Shown: piece after piece, positions 32,374 through 40,463 of the stretch
How positions within the stretch are numbered: the stretch's first letter is position 1
Layout: each line of letters begins with the position of its first letter
The notes under the pieces: model-generated
Told to the model about the DNA's origin: nothing
What the model saw: the letters and a program-made list of their open reading frames with translations, nothing else
The model's database searches: none
Program-made: the position numbers and the translations under genes
Assembly: GCA_902492455.1 (NCBI GenBank)
Contig: CABULH010000011.1
Span: forward strand, 62,001-126,000
Source: an uncultured Oscillospiraceae bacterium
GTDB lineage: Bacteria > Bacillota > Clostridia > Oscillospirales > Acutalibacteraceae
Length of the DNA: 64,000 nucleotides
Direction of reading: 5' to 3'

Positions 32374-33495
32374 ATGAAGGAACAAAACGCACGGCATGCC
32401 AAACCCAAAACGCCTAAAAAATGGTGGAAACGCGCCATCTTTTGGACAGGAATCAGCCTGGCCTCCCTGCTAGGTGTGGTGATCTGCTGTTTCCTGGTGG
32501 TATTTTACACCCCTTTCTTTCCTCAGACCAGGGACAAGTATATCCTGATGACCTATCATACCTCCAATCCCTGGCTGGCCACCGCTTTCTTTTCCGACGA
32601 AACCATCTCCCGGGTACTGGAGGAAAATAAGGTAATCGCCCCTGAGGGGGAAACGAATCCCGATCTGATCCGTCCCGGCGGTACCTCCTCCCTGCCCCAG
32701 GCCACCGAACCCAGCGGCACCCAGCCTTCGGTCACCGAGCCCGCCCCCACCACCCAGCCCACCTTTCCTGTATCCACCCTTTTCGATACCGAGGTGATCT
32801 ACGAAGAGGACGGGGTGAACATCACCAAAATCAATGGGGAAAACTACGTGGCTCGGCTGATCCGGGTGTCGGACCCCTCCCGGGTATTCCTGGGCGTTAC
32901 CAGCAAGCTGATGAAATACGGCGAGAAGCTTCCCACCATCTGCAAAAACAACAACGCCCTGGCCGGGATCAACGCCGGCGGCTTTGACGATCCGGGCGGC
33001 AACGGCAACGGCGGCACCCCTTCCAAGCTGCTGGTGAAGGATTACCAGATTCTTTTCTGCGACGGCGCGGAAAAGCATCCGGTCATCGGTTTCAATGAGG
33101 ACAACGTGCTGGTCCTGGGAGAATTTACCGATCAGGAGATCATCGACAAGCGCATCCGGGACGCGGTATCCTTCGGCCCCTTCGTCATCCTCAACCGGGA
33201 AAAGGCCAAGGTCAAGGGCATGGCCGGCGGCTATGATCCCCGCACCGCCATCGGCCAGACCGCCGACGGCACGGTGCTGCTTCTGGTCATCGATGGCCGC
33301 CAGCCGGGCATCGAGGGCGGAAACATGAAAACCGTCATGGACATCATGTGGGAGTACGGCGCGGTAAACGCCGCCAATCTGGACGGCGGCTCCTCCGCCA
33401 CCATGGTGCTGAACAATGAAATCATCAACAAACCCTGCAGCCTCTACGGCCCCCGGTATCTGCCGGACGGCTGGCTGGTGAAGCGGGCGGAATAA
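32374..33495 (+). CDS. Phosphodiester glycosidase (NAGPA/DUF2233) domain membrane protein
   Basis: A 373-residue protein: basic cytoplasmic start, one membrane helix at about 26-49 (ISLASLLGVVICCFLVVFYTP), a Thr/Pro/Ser-rich linker at about 100-135, then the NAGPA domain. Landmarks are NALAGINAGGFDDPGG, DGAEKHPVIGFNEDNVLVLG, RTAIGQTADGTVLLLVIDGR and NAANLDGGSSATMVLN. The family removes sugars from phosphodiester-linked glycans. The extracytoplasmic position suggests remodelling of envelope glycopolymers. A terminator follows directly. Confidence 0.88.
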   Translation: MKEQNARHAKPKTPKKWWKRAIFWTGISLASLLGVVICCFLVVFYTPFFPQTRDKYILMTYHTSNPWLATAFFSDETISRVLEENKVIAPEGETNPDLIRPGGTSSLPQATEPSGTQPSVTEPAPTTQPTFPVSTLFDTEVIYEEDGVNITKINGENYVARLIRVSDPSRVFLGVTSKLMKYGEKLPTICKNNNALAGINAGGFDDPGGNGNGGTPSKLLVKDYQILFCDGAEKHPVIGFNEDNVLVLGEFTDQEIIDKRIRDAVSFGPFVILNREKAKVKGMAGGYDPRTAIGQTADGTVLLLVIDGRQPGIEGGNMKTVMDIMWEYGAVNAANLDGGSSATMVLNNEIINKPCSLYGPRYLPDGWLVKRAE

Positions 33496-33508
33496 ACATC
33501 CGGACAAA

Positions 33509-33547
33509 CCGCCGGCTGCTTCTTTTCAGCAGCCGGCGGCTGTTTTT
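33509..33547 (+). terminator. Terminator of the NAGPA-domain gene
   Basis: A 12-bp stem (CCGCCGGCTGCT / AGCAGCCGGCGG) followed by CTGTTTTT. Confidence 0.88.
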
Positions 33548-33697
33548 AACCTTCTGTTAAGCGATCCTTCATCTTTTCATGCTCCCGGAATTAAGAAAGA
33601 CCGGATATAATGGGACACAACCTGAAAAGGGCGATGCGCCATTTCCTTTGCGGCGCTGGGGACATAAAGGATTAAGGAGACATAAGGAGGGGTTGAC

Positions 33698-34939
33698 ATG
33701 GAATGGCTGGCAATGGTTTTGGAGTGGGCGGCGGCGGCCTGCCTGCTGCTGTCCCTGCCGCTGATGCTGTGGCAGCTGGGAGTGGGAGCCATGGGCCTTT
33801 TCGCCGTACGGAAGCTGCGGCGGCTGGAGGAGAAAAATTACCGGTTCGCGGTGGTGAGCTGCGCCCGCAACGAGGAAGCGGTAATCGGGCAGCTGCTGGA
33901 TTCCCTGCAGCACCAGCGGTATCCCCGGGAATGCTTCGATCTCTTCGTGGTGGCGGACAACTGCACCGATGAGACGGCGGCGGTGGCTCGGGCTCACGGC
34001 GCCACGGTGCTGGAGCGGCAGAATCCCTCCCATGTGGGCAAGGGCTATGCTCTGCGGTGGGCCTTTGAGCGGCTGTTCCGCAGTTGGGGAGACCGTTATG
34101 ACGCAGTGGTTCTCTTTGATGCGGATAACCTGGCGGATCCGGATTTTCTGGCCCGGACCAACGAGGCGCTGTGCTCCGGCGCGGACGTGACGCAGGGCTA
34201 CCGGGCGGGAAAAAATCCGGAAGCCTCCTGGGTCAGCGGATGCTACACCCTGTATTGGCTGGGATTGATGCGCTTTTTCTACTGTGCCCGCCGCAATTGG
34301 GGCCTTTCCGCCCAGGTGGGCGGCACCGGCTTCGCCTTTAAAACCGCGCTGATCCGGCAGGAGGGCTGGAACACCTTCACCATCACCGAGGACGGCGAGT
34401 TCTCCGTTCAGCAGATTCTGGCGGGCAGCCGGATCGTGCCGGTACGGGAAGCCGTGTTCTATGACGAACAGCCCACCACCTTCGCCATGTCCCTGCGGCA
34501 GCGTCACCGGTGGGTCATCGGGGGAATGCAGATTACCCGGCGGTATTTGGGAGACGCCCTGCGCTGCTTCCGCAAAGGCAACTGGTCCGCCCTTGACGCG
34601 GCTATGTACATGCTTCTCCTCCCCGCTCTGGGACTCGGCACCATTTTCGGCGCGGCGGGAACCGTGGCGGCGGCCCTGCAGATCACTGCCGCTCCGGCCG
34701 CGGCGGCCGCCTTCGGCTCCTCCCTGCTGCTCAGCGTCCTGGGGATGCAGGGGCTCGCTCTGCTCACCTCCCTGCTGGAAAGAGTCCCCCTGCGGATGGT
34801 GTGGAAATCGGTGCTGCTCTTCCCCCTGTTCATGCTGCCCATGTCCTATCTGGCTGTGATAGCCCTGTTCCGCGCCCGTGCGGAATGGAAGCCCATCGCC
34901 CACACCGACCGCCGGACCATCCGGGACGTGGGAGAATGA
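33698..34939 (+). CDS. Family 2 glycosyltransferase, membrane-bound
   Basis: A 413-residue GT2 enzyme. An N-terminal helix at about 8-33 leads to the catalytic domain: FAVVSCARNEEAVIGQLLDSL, VVADNCTDETA, YDAVVLFDADNLADPDFL (DxD-type), TGFAFKTALI, TEDGEFSVQQIL and the acceptor-side RQRHRWVIGG (QxxRW). Three further helices occupy about 308-400. The layout fits processive or polyprenyl-linked polysaccharide synthases. The acceptor is unknown. GGAGG precedes the ATG by seven bases; a TATAAT near 33606 may be its -10. Confidence 0.88.
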   Translation: MEWLAMVLEWAAAACLLLSLPLMLWQLGVGAMGLFAVRKLRRLEEKNYRFAVVSCARNEEAVIGQLLDSLQHQRYPRECFDLFVVADNCTDETAAVARAHGATVLERQNPSHVGKGYALRWAFERLFRSWGDRYDAVVLFDADNLADPDFLARTNEALCSGADVTQGYRAGKNPEASWVSGCYTLYWLGLMRFFYCARRNWGLSAQVGGTGFAFKTALIRQEGWNTFTITEDGEFSVQQILAGSRIVPVREAVFYDEQPTTFAMSLRQRHRWVIGGMQITRRYLGDALRCFRKGNWSALDAAMYMLLLPALGLGTIFGAAGTVAAALQITAAPAAAAAFGSSLLLSVLGMQGLALLTSLLERVPLRMVWKSVLLFPLFMLPMSYLAVIALFRARAEWKPIAHTDRRTIRDVGE

Positions 34940-34940
34940 A

Positions 34941-34978
34941 AAATCCCTGCGGACTCTTTCTGAGATACGCAGGGATTT
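34941..34978. terminator. Terminator between glycosyltransferase and converging TPR gene
   Basis: Arms AAATCCCTGCG and CGCAGGGATTT (11 bp) just after the glycosyltransferase stop. The T run is short (three). Confidence 0.7.
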
Positions 34979-34986
34979 AGCCATTT

Positions 34987-35770
34987 CTAATTGAAAAACA
35001 CTCCCAGTTTCCTATACAATTCCACCGCCTTTTTCGATTCTTCATCACTGCCTTTCATTAGGAATTCCCGCCGCTCGTCGTCTATGTAAATCATCATGTT
35101 TGACAATCAAGCTGCGCATAACCATCTCAGGGGTAAGTTTTTTAATCTCATCCAACGCCTCCTGTGCACTCTGCATACCTCTGCATTCTATCATGATATA
35201 TAGTAGCTCATCCATCGCTTTTTTATTTTTTTCAAATTGTAAGCTCCATAAAAAACAAATCGAAGCCATGGTATACTGTTTTATTTCCGTGTACAAATAT
35301 CCCATTCGCCTATAGAATTGGGCGATATCCTTGGGATACATCAGCCATTTCATCAGCAGCCGCAGTTCCTTCTCCGCGTTTTCATACTGATGAAGGCAGA
35401 GATAATTTTCCACAATTTCCAGCCTGAGGGCTACACTTACTGGATTATACTCCAGTGCCAGCCGCAAACAGGCAATTGCCTTCTCATAATCATTGAGTTC
35501 AAACAAGGCATATGCCTTTGCCATCAAAATAGGCGCCTCTTGTCTGGACGACCAGGCAATCACCCGATGCTCTTCCGTGATATGATATTTAACTAGGAAA
35601 AACATAAATTCTCTGAGATCAAAAAAACTATATCCAAGATCATATCCGTCGCCGGGTGTGGAAAAACATGCGATAGCTTTATCCGCCTCGTGAATTGCCA
35701 CCTCATATTTTTTCGCGGCGATCAAGTTGTGCAAATATTTAACCAGTTCTTTTTCGGTCGAATTTTCCAT
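34987..35770 (-). pseudogene. TPR-like protein gene with a probable frameshift near its 3' end
   Basis: The open frame 35770-35045 encodes 241 residues of helical TPR-like repeats (YEVAIHEADKAIACF, PILMAKAYALFELNDYEKAIACLRLALEYN, YENAEKELRLLMKWL, FYRRMGYLYTEIKQYTMASICFL). It ends in an arginine-rich tail of low likelihood (LHRRRAAGIPNERQ). From 35097 another frame continues for 36 residues with natural codon use (MIYIDDERREFLMKGSDEES, then ending YRKLGVFFN) to a stop at 34987. A one-base shift near 35097 would join them into about 255 residues. No function is known. Possible extended -10 boxes lie at 35818-35826 and 35873-35881. Confidence 0.65.
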
Positions 35771-35967
35771 TTTACCCCCTCCTCCGTATCTGCCGCAATT
35801 AAATGAGATATATTATATTTATAGCATAATTTTTTTAAAATTCCACCTTTATGATGTGTATTATTTTCACTTAATATAGCATATCCCTCCAAAAAATACA
35901 GTAGGCACCAGCAAACAGATAAATATAAAAGAAGGATGATTCCACCGGGATTTTTGCAGAAACCCCC
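35771..35967. other. A+T-rich intergenic region upstream of the TPR gene
   Basis: About 200 A+T-rich bases containing two minus-strand extended -10 candidates (TGCTATAAA and TGCTATATT). No gene is seen. Confidence 0.4.
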
Positions 35968-35996
35968 TTTACACCCAATCCGGGATTTGCTATAAT
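35968..35996 (+). promoter_or_regulatory. Promoter of the tRNA-Thr locus
   Basis: TTTACA (35968-35973), 17-base spacer, TATAAT (35991-35996). Transcription from about 36003 would include both tRNA-like repeats and the tRNA. Confidence 0.85.
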
Positions 35997-36029
35997 AGAC
36001 GCGTCGGCTTTTTACCGGCGCGCTTTTTG

Positions 36030-36090
36030 GCTGGTGTAGCTCAGTCGTGTAGAGGTGCTCTACCGCTTCGCAATACCGCTCATTTCATTC
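36030..36090 (+). repeat. tRNA-half repeat, copy 1 (61 bp)
   Basis: Begins with the first 18 bases of the downstream tRNA-Thr, one extra T, then GTAGAG, and continues into non-tRNA sequence with a GTAGAG-GTG-CTCTAC hairpin and the tail ACCGCTCATTTCATTC. Directly followed by copy 2. Confidence 0.9.
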
Positions 36091-36151
36091 GCTGGTGTAG
36101 CTCAGTCGTGTAGAGGTGCTCTACCGCTTCGCAGCACCGCTCATTTCATTC
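36091..36151 (+). repeat. tRNA-half repeat, copy 2 (61 bp)
   Basis: Identical to copy 1 except for two adjacent bases (GC instead of AT within the GCAATACC stretch). Its last base directly abuts the first base of the true tRNA. Confidence 0.9.
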
Positions 36152-36227
36152 GCTGGTGTAGCTCAGTCGGTAGAGCAGCTGATTTGTAATCAGCAGGTCG
36201 GGGGTTCAAATCCGTCCACCAGCTCCA
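36152..36227 (+). tRNA. tRNA-Thr (anticodon TGT)
   Basis: A 76-base cloverleaf with encoded CCA. The acceptor stem is GCTGGTG/CACCAGC, the D-arm GCTC...GAGC, the anticodon stem GCTGA/TCAGC around TTTGTAA, so the anticodon is TGT, and the T-loop is TTCAAAT. The T-stem GGGGG/CCGTC has one G-G mismatch and one G-T pair, which is unusual. It is followed by a good terminator. Confidence 0.92.
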
Positions 36228-36230
36228 CGT

Positions 36231-36270
36231 AAACCCGCATGAACACTAGGTTCGTGCGGGTTTTTGTTTT
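36231..36270 (+). terminator. Terminator of the tRNA-Thr gene
   Basis: A 14-bp stem (AAACCCGCATGAAC / GTTCGTGCGGGTTT, one G-T pair) followed by TTGTTTT. Confidence 0.88.
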
Positions 36271-36355
36271 GCTCTCGCGCCCCTTCTCTTTGATTTTGGT
36301 GTTTATTTGGTGTTTATTGCTGCAAAAACATACCAAAAGAACCCCACAAATAAGA

Positions 36356-36399
36356 GAGCGGGCGGCAGGGTGTTCCCCATGCTTCCCGCTCGTCTTTTT
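36356..36399 (+). terminator. Second hairpin with T run after the tRNA
   Basis: Arms GAGCGGG and CCCGCTC with G-rich/C-rich inner pairing, then GTCTTTTT. No gene lies between it and the tRNA; it may protect the converging araC-type gene from read-through. Confidence 0.5.
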
Positions 36400-36496
36400 G
36401 GCTGTGGAGATGCCACCAATTCAGATAGCCCCCCATACTCCTCAACAAATACTCTCAGTTAATCTCTCTCTTTTTCTGTACTACGTAAAAGTATTA

Positions 36497-37414
36497 TTAA
36501 TAATCGCCCCATTTCATCGGTTCTACCGCTCCGTCTAGAAGATCATCTTGATCGCTTTTAATCGTTTTTTTCTTTTTTTCAGCGCTATATACGGTAGGAA
36601 AATATAAGGTGCTGGAACGATATTCCGAAGGTGTAAAACCAGTCTTTTTTTTGAAAATTCTAGAAAAATAGTACGGGTTCACAAAACCAATTTCTTGAGA
36701 TATACTGCTGACACTCATAGGCGTCATTTGCAGAAGTTTTTTGGCCTTTGCTATCCGCATATTATTTATGTATTCCAACGGAGGACTGCCAGTGATTTTT
36801 TTAAAATAGTTTATAAAATAATTTGGATGATAATGCAATAAATCACTCAGCGTTTGCACGGTAAGCGGTTTATTGTAATTCTTTTCTAGATAATTCATTA
36901 ATAAAGAAAATTTCTCATCTCTAAACAATTTTTCGTTTGTTGTGTTTGATTTCTCTATAAACAAAGCCAGCAATTGAATAATATACGCTTTCTGCAGCAA
37001 AATTGACTGAATGGAATTATCCTCAGAGCACAAAAGCACTTTGGAAAATAGATTTTTAACTTTCTTTTCATTTGTAACCCGGATAAACATTGGTAAAGAT
37101 ATTAATTCTAAAAAATCCTTCCCGTTACATGTAACATTACAGTGAAACCAGTATTTTGTGGCGTAATCATTGGAATTGCAATAATAGGTTTGTAAGCTGT
37201 TACTCGGCAAAATAAAAAAATCTCCTTTTGACGCATTATATGACTGACCATTTATTTCAAGATAAAACTCTCCTTTTTCTATATAATAAAATTTATTATA
37301 GCCGGGAACTATATTATTATAACGCCAATCTTCTTGGAGTGTTACATAATCCCCTGAATAATACTCAACTTTCAAGGAATCCAGATATTGATGTATATTA
37401 GATGCAATATCCAT
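36497..37414 (-). CDS. AraC-family transcriptional regulator of the rhamnose-polysaccharide locus
   Basis: A 305-residue regulator. The N-terminal half is a cupin-type sensor (YNKFYYIEKGEFYLEINGQSY, KGDFFILPSNSLQTYYC). The C-terminal half has two HTH motifs: LTVQTLSDLLHYHPNYFINYFKKITGSPPLEYI and MSVSSISQEIGFVNPYYFSRIFKKKTGFTPSEYR. It stands divergently from the first rhamnosidase gene. Proteins of this type usually activate sugar-utilisation genes on binding a breakdown product, probably rhamnose or an oligosaccharide here. The Lys-rich tail after residue 280 is not conserved. AGAGGGGG precedes the ATG. It is A+T-rich compared with genes to the left. Confidence 0.9.
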   Translation of the reverse strand: MDIASNIHQYLDSLKVEYYSGDYVTLQEDWRYNNIVPGYNKFYYIEKGEFYLEINGQSYNASKGDFFILPSNSLQTYYCNSNDYATKYWFHCNVTCNGKDFLELISLPMFIRVTNEKKVKNLFSKVLLCSEDNSIQSILLQKAYIIQLLALFIEKSNTTNEKLFRDEKFSLLMNYLEKNYNKPLTVQTLSDLLHYHPNYFINYFKKITGSPPLEYINNMRIAKAKKLLQMTPMSVSSISQEIGFVNPYYFSRIFKKKTGFTPSEYRSSTLYFPTVYSAEKKKKTIKSDQDDLLDGAVEPMKWGDY

Positions 37415-37816
37415 GATCCAGCCCCCTCTTCCAATCTTTCAAATAAGAGAACAAAGTCGGTTATGTTATATATGCAGCAATGCAGCACAAAGATAAGTTC
37501 TCCCGCTATAAATGTTGTTAATTTCATGCTGCATACTGTTAACTATGTGCATTTTTAAGCATAGGTATTTATTGTATAATTTAAACAATGAAATGAGATT
37601 TGCAACCCCAAAATTGTCATTAGCATCATAGCTAAAAGAAGCAATTCTTTTCATCAGCTAATATGGTTATTATTATATCCATATATTTCTCGAATTACAA
37701 GAGGAATTTATTTGAATTGCAATATTCTATGCACAGCTACTGAATATAAAACTGCTTTTAAATATCTTAGAAAATGTGGAAAAGAAAGGTTGTTGTTTGT
37801 ATTGATAAGGCCGAAA
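37415..37816. promoter_or_regulatory. Divergent control region with three ATGCAGCA motifs
   Basis: About 400 bases between the AraC gene and the rhamnosidase. ATGCAGCA occurs twice in perfect tandem at 37472-37487 and once inverted (TGCTGCAT) at 37527-37534. A TATAAT at 37575-37580 is a candidate -10 for the rightward operon. The motifs are good candidates for AraC-type half-sites. Small open frames here, including an in-frame extension of the rhamnosidase from a TTG at 37712, look non-coding. Confidence 0.5.
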
Positions 37817-40435
37817 GTGAGTCCTAAAATAATAGCGCTTTGCGAATATACAAAAAATCCCATTTTCATACAGAAGGAAAGACCACGTTTTTCCTGGCGG
37901 GTGGAAAGTGATATCTTCGTTTCTCCTCAGAAAAAATATCATATCTGGGTTTCAAGGACAGCTGATAATTTCTGTAATGAAAACTTGCTATGGGACAGCG
38001 GTGAAGTAGCAGAGCGCAGGTCGCTAGGAATTATATATGATGGAGAACGGTTGGCCGAAAAAACAACCTATTTTTGGAAGGTAAAAATCATCTGTGAGGA
38101 TGGATACCAGTTAGAGAGTGATATACAGTTTTTTCATACCGCAATGATGTCTCTACAGACATGGACCGGAACATGGATTCAGTCGCCAGCGCCCCAATAT
38201 GGACGTTCACCCCTGTTTAGACGTATATTCCATGTCGACGACGTAGTGAACAATGCCTTTTTGTATATCTCTGGACTGGGATACTATAAAGCTTATTTGA
38301 ACGGAAAACCGATTGGCGACCGTTGCATGGATCCAGGATGGACTGATTATAATAAGCGGGTACTTTACGGAGTATATGATATAACCAAATTATTGATTAA
38401 AGGTGATAACGTTCTGGCTGTTATGCTTGGAGAGGGGTGGTATGGACATCAACATGAAAGCTTTCAGCATTATCTTCAACGGCAAGCGATTTGGGGGCAG
38501 GTTCCCATTTTACTTTATGATATAGATATACAATATAATAATGGAACAAACCAGATTGTTCACAGCGGAGAGGGAGCGGATAACACCACTGACGGCCCTA
38601 TATTAATGAATAATATATACGATGGCGAGATCTATGACGCTACACTGGAAATAGAAAAATGGCAAGAGTTGGAATGCGAAACATCTGGGTGGCACTCGGC
38701 CGTAAAGGCATCTTCCCCACCTTCTGGAAATCTGATTGCACAAGCGTTGCCGCCCATTAGACGTATTAAACGACTGAAACCAATATCGGTTATCCATTCA
38801 CAAGCTGGAACAACTGTTTATGATTTCGGCCAAAATATCGCAGGATGGTGTCATGTTATATGCAGAGGCGTCCGTGGCGGAAGTATAACATGCCGTTATG
38901 CAGAAATTTTAAGTAACAATCATGTGAATCAAGACAATCTGCGCAGAGCAAGGTCCACAGACACCTATAAATTAAAAGGGCGTGGCCAAGAAAGCTTTGA
39001 ACCTTCCTTTACCTACCACGGCTTTCGTTATATAGAGGTAAGCTGTACGGAAAAAGTAGAAATTATAGAAGTGAATGGTATTGCAGTTCATTCAGATGTG
39101 GAACAGACGGGTACCTTCATATGCAGCAACGATGTGTTCAACTGGATAGAAAATGCATACCTGTGGACAGAGAAAAACAATCTGCACAGTGTACCCACCG
39201 ATTGCCCTCAGCGAGATGAAAGAATGGGTTGGCTTAACGATATGACCGTACGTAGCACAGCAGCCATATATAATTTTGACCTGATGCTGTTTTATGAAAA
39301 ATGGTTACAGGATATAGCGGATCAACAGTTGGAAAACGGCGCCATACCTGATACAGCTCCCTATGTATACGGTAGTAATCCTGCAATACATGTCTCCAGT
39401 TGTTTCATTATTATCCCCTATTTGTTATATATCCATTACGGCGATACAGCGGTCTTGAATGAGCTGTATTCCAAAATGAAGCGATATATTCAGTTTTTGG
39501 ACTCTCAGCTAGATGATCGTGGTCTAATTGCTGCTTGTTATCTAGGGGATTGGGCTTCTCCTGTTACTTACTGCAGACAAGGCGACGCCTACGACGCTAT
39601 TCCCTTTGATACACCCCAGGAAATCGTTACCACCGGCTATTTATACTATGATTGTAAATTAATGGAAGAAATTGCTATGCTATGTGGATATAGTAACGAT
39701 ATTGCTTACTATCGTCAGATTCGCACAAGGACGATGGAGGCAATAAATCGTAATTATTTTCATCCGCATGGATATTATGCTCTCAATTCACAAGGGAGTA
39801 ATATTTTTCCTTTGTTCCTAGGCATTGTCCCGCAAGGACGAGAAAGAGATGTATTCCACAATCTTTTATTTGATATTATAGACAAAGGCTATCACATTAC
39901 TACCGGCAATCAGATGACCAAATATTTATACGATGTTCTAGACCGCTATGGAGCCAATGATATCGGTGTTAAACTGGCCTCATCGACAACATATCCCAGC
40001 TTCGGCTATATGATGGTGAACCAAGCGACAACGATATGGGAACGTTGGGAGAACTGTACATCAAGCGGTATGAACTCACATAATCATCCGATGAATGCGG
40101 CCTTCTCTTCATGGTTTTACAACGCCTTGGCGGGTATCCGCCTAGAAAACGGTATTTTGGGAGATTCCGTCGTTATTCATCCAGATATTCATGTCCCACT
40201 TGAATATGTTTCTGCTCAGTATAGGACACATAAAGGGATTATTTTGTCATCGTGGAGCAAAAGAGATGAGGAGGTAAAATTGATCATTGAAATACCGTGG
40301 AATCTTTCAGCGGAATTGAGAATTTCCCTGACGGAGCATTTAGAAGATGGCAACTACTTATCGCATGTACTCAAAAGCGGTCATCATGAATTGATCTTCA
40401 ATCGCATGACAAATGAATTGACTGAATTGATTTAA
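37817..40435 (+). CDS. Alpha-L-rhamnosidase, GH78 (first copy)
   Basis: An 872-residue cytoplasmic enzyme that removes terminal alpha-L-rhamnose. Architecture: an N-terminal beta-sandwich (CEYTKNPIFIQKERPRFSWRV), a rhamnose-binding beta domain (GLGYYKAYLNGKPIGDRCMDPGWTDYNKRV), DFGQNIAGWCHV, then the (alpha/alpha)6 barrel with TDCPQRDERMGWLNDM, GDWASP and IWERWENCTSSGMNSHNHPM. These carry the acidic residues expected in the family. There is no signal peptide. The start is set at GTG 37817, after AAGG, because it gives the standard family N-terminus; TTG at 37712 after GAGGA would add 35 atypical residues. The binding-protein, permease and second GH78 genes of the locus follow. Confidence 0.92.
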   Translation: MSPKIIALCEYTKNPIFIQKERPRFSWRVESDIFVSPQKKYHIWVSRTADNFCNENLLWDSGEVAERRSLGIIYDGERLAEKTTYFWKVKIICEDGYQLESDIQFFHTAMMSLQTWTGTWIQSPAPQYGRSPLFRRIFHVDDVVNNAFLYISGLGYYKAYLNGKPIGDRCMDPGWTDYNKRVLYGVYDITKLLIKGDNVLAVMLGEGWYGHQHESFQHYLQRQAIWGQVPILLYDIDIQYNNGTNQIVHSGEGADNTTDGPILMNNIYDGEIYDATLEIEKWQELECETSGWHSAVKASSPPSGNLIAQALPPIRRIKRLKPISVIHSQAGTTVYDFGQNIAGWCHVICRGVRGGSITCRYAEILSNNHVNQDNLRRARSTDTYKLKGRGQESFEPSFTYHGFRYIEVSCTEKVEIIEVNGIAVHSDVEQTGTFICSNDVFNWIENAYLWTEKNNLHSVPTDCPQRDERMGWLNDMTVRSTAAIYNFDLMLFYEKWLQDIADQQLENGAIPDTAPYVYGSNPAIHVSSCFIIIPYLLYIHYGDTAVLNELYSKMKRYIQFLDSQLDDRGLIAACYLGDWASPVTYCRQGDAYDAIPFDTPQEIVTTGYLYYDCKLMEEIAMLCGYSNDIAYYRQIRTRTMEAINRNYFHPHGYYALNSQGSNIFPLFLGIVPQGRERDVFHNLLFDIIDKGYHITTGNQMTKYLYDVLDRYGANDIGVKLASSTTYPSFGYMMVNQATTIWERWENCTSSGMNSHNHPMNAAFSSWFYNALAGIRLENGILGDSVVIHPDIHVPLEYVSAQYRTHKGIILSSWSKRDEEVKLIIEIPWNLSAELRISLTEHLEDGNYLSHVLKSGHHELIFNRMTNELTELI

Positions 40436-40463
40436 ACAACTATACTTTAGGGAGGATCAAACA

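Noticed and set aside
34987..35097. The 36-residue minus-strand frame as an independent small gene
   Set aside because: No ribosome-binding site before its ATG pair; it reads better as the shifted C-terminus of the TPR gene.
36030..36227. CRISPR array
   Set aside because: The repeats are tandem, without spacers, and derive from the tRNA; no cas genes are present.
36239..36538. A 99-codon open frame after the tRNA
   Set aside because: It begins inside the tRNA terminator and crosses another hairpin; no coding character.
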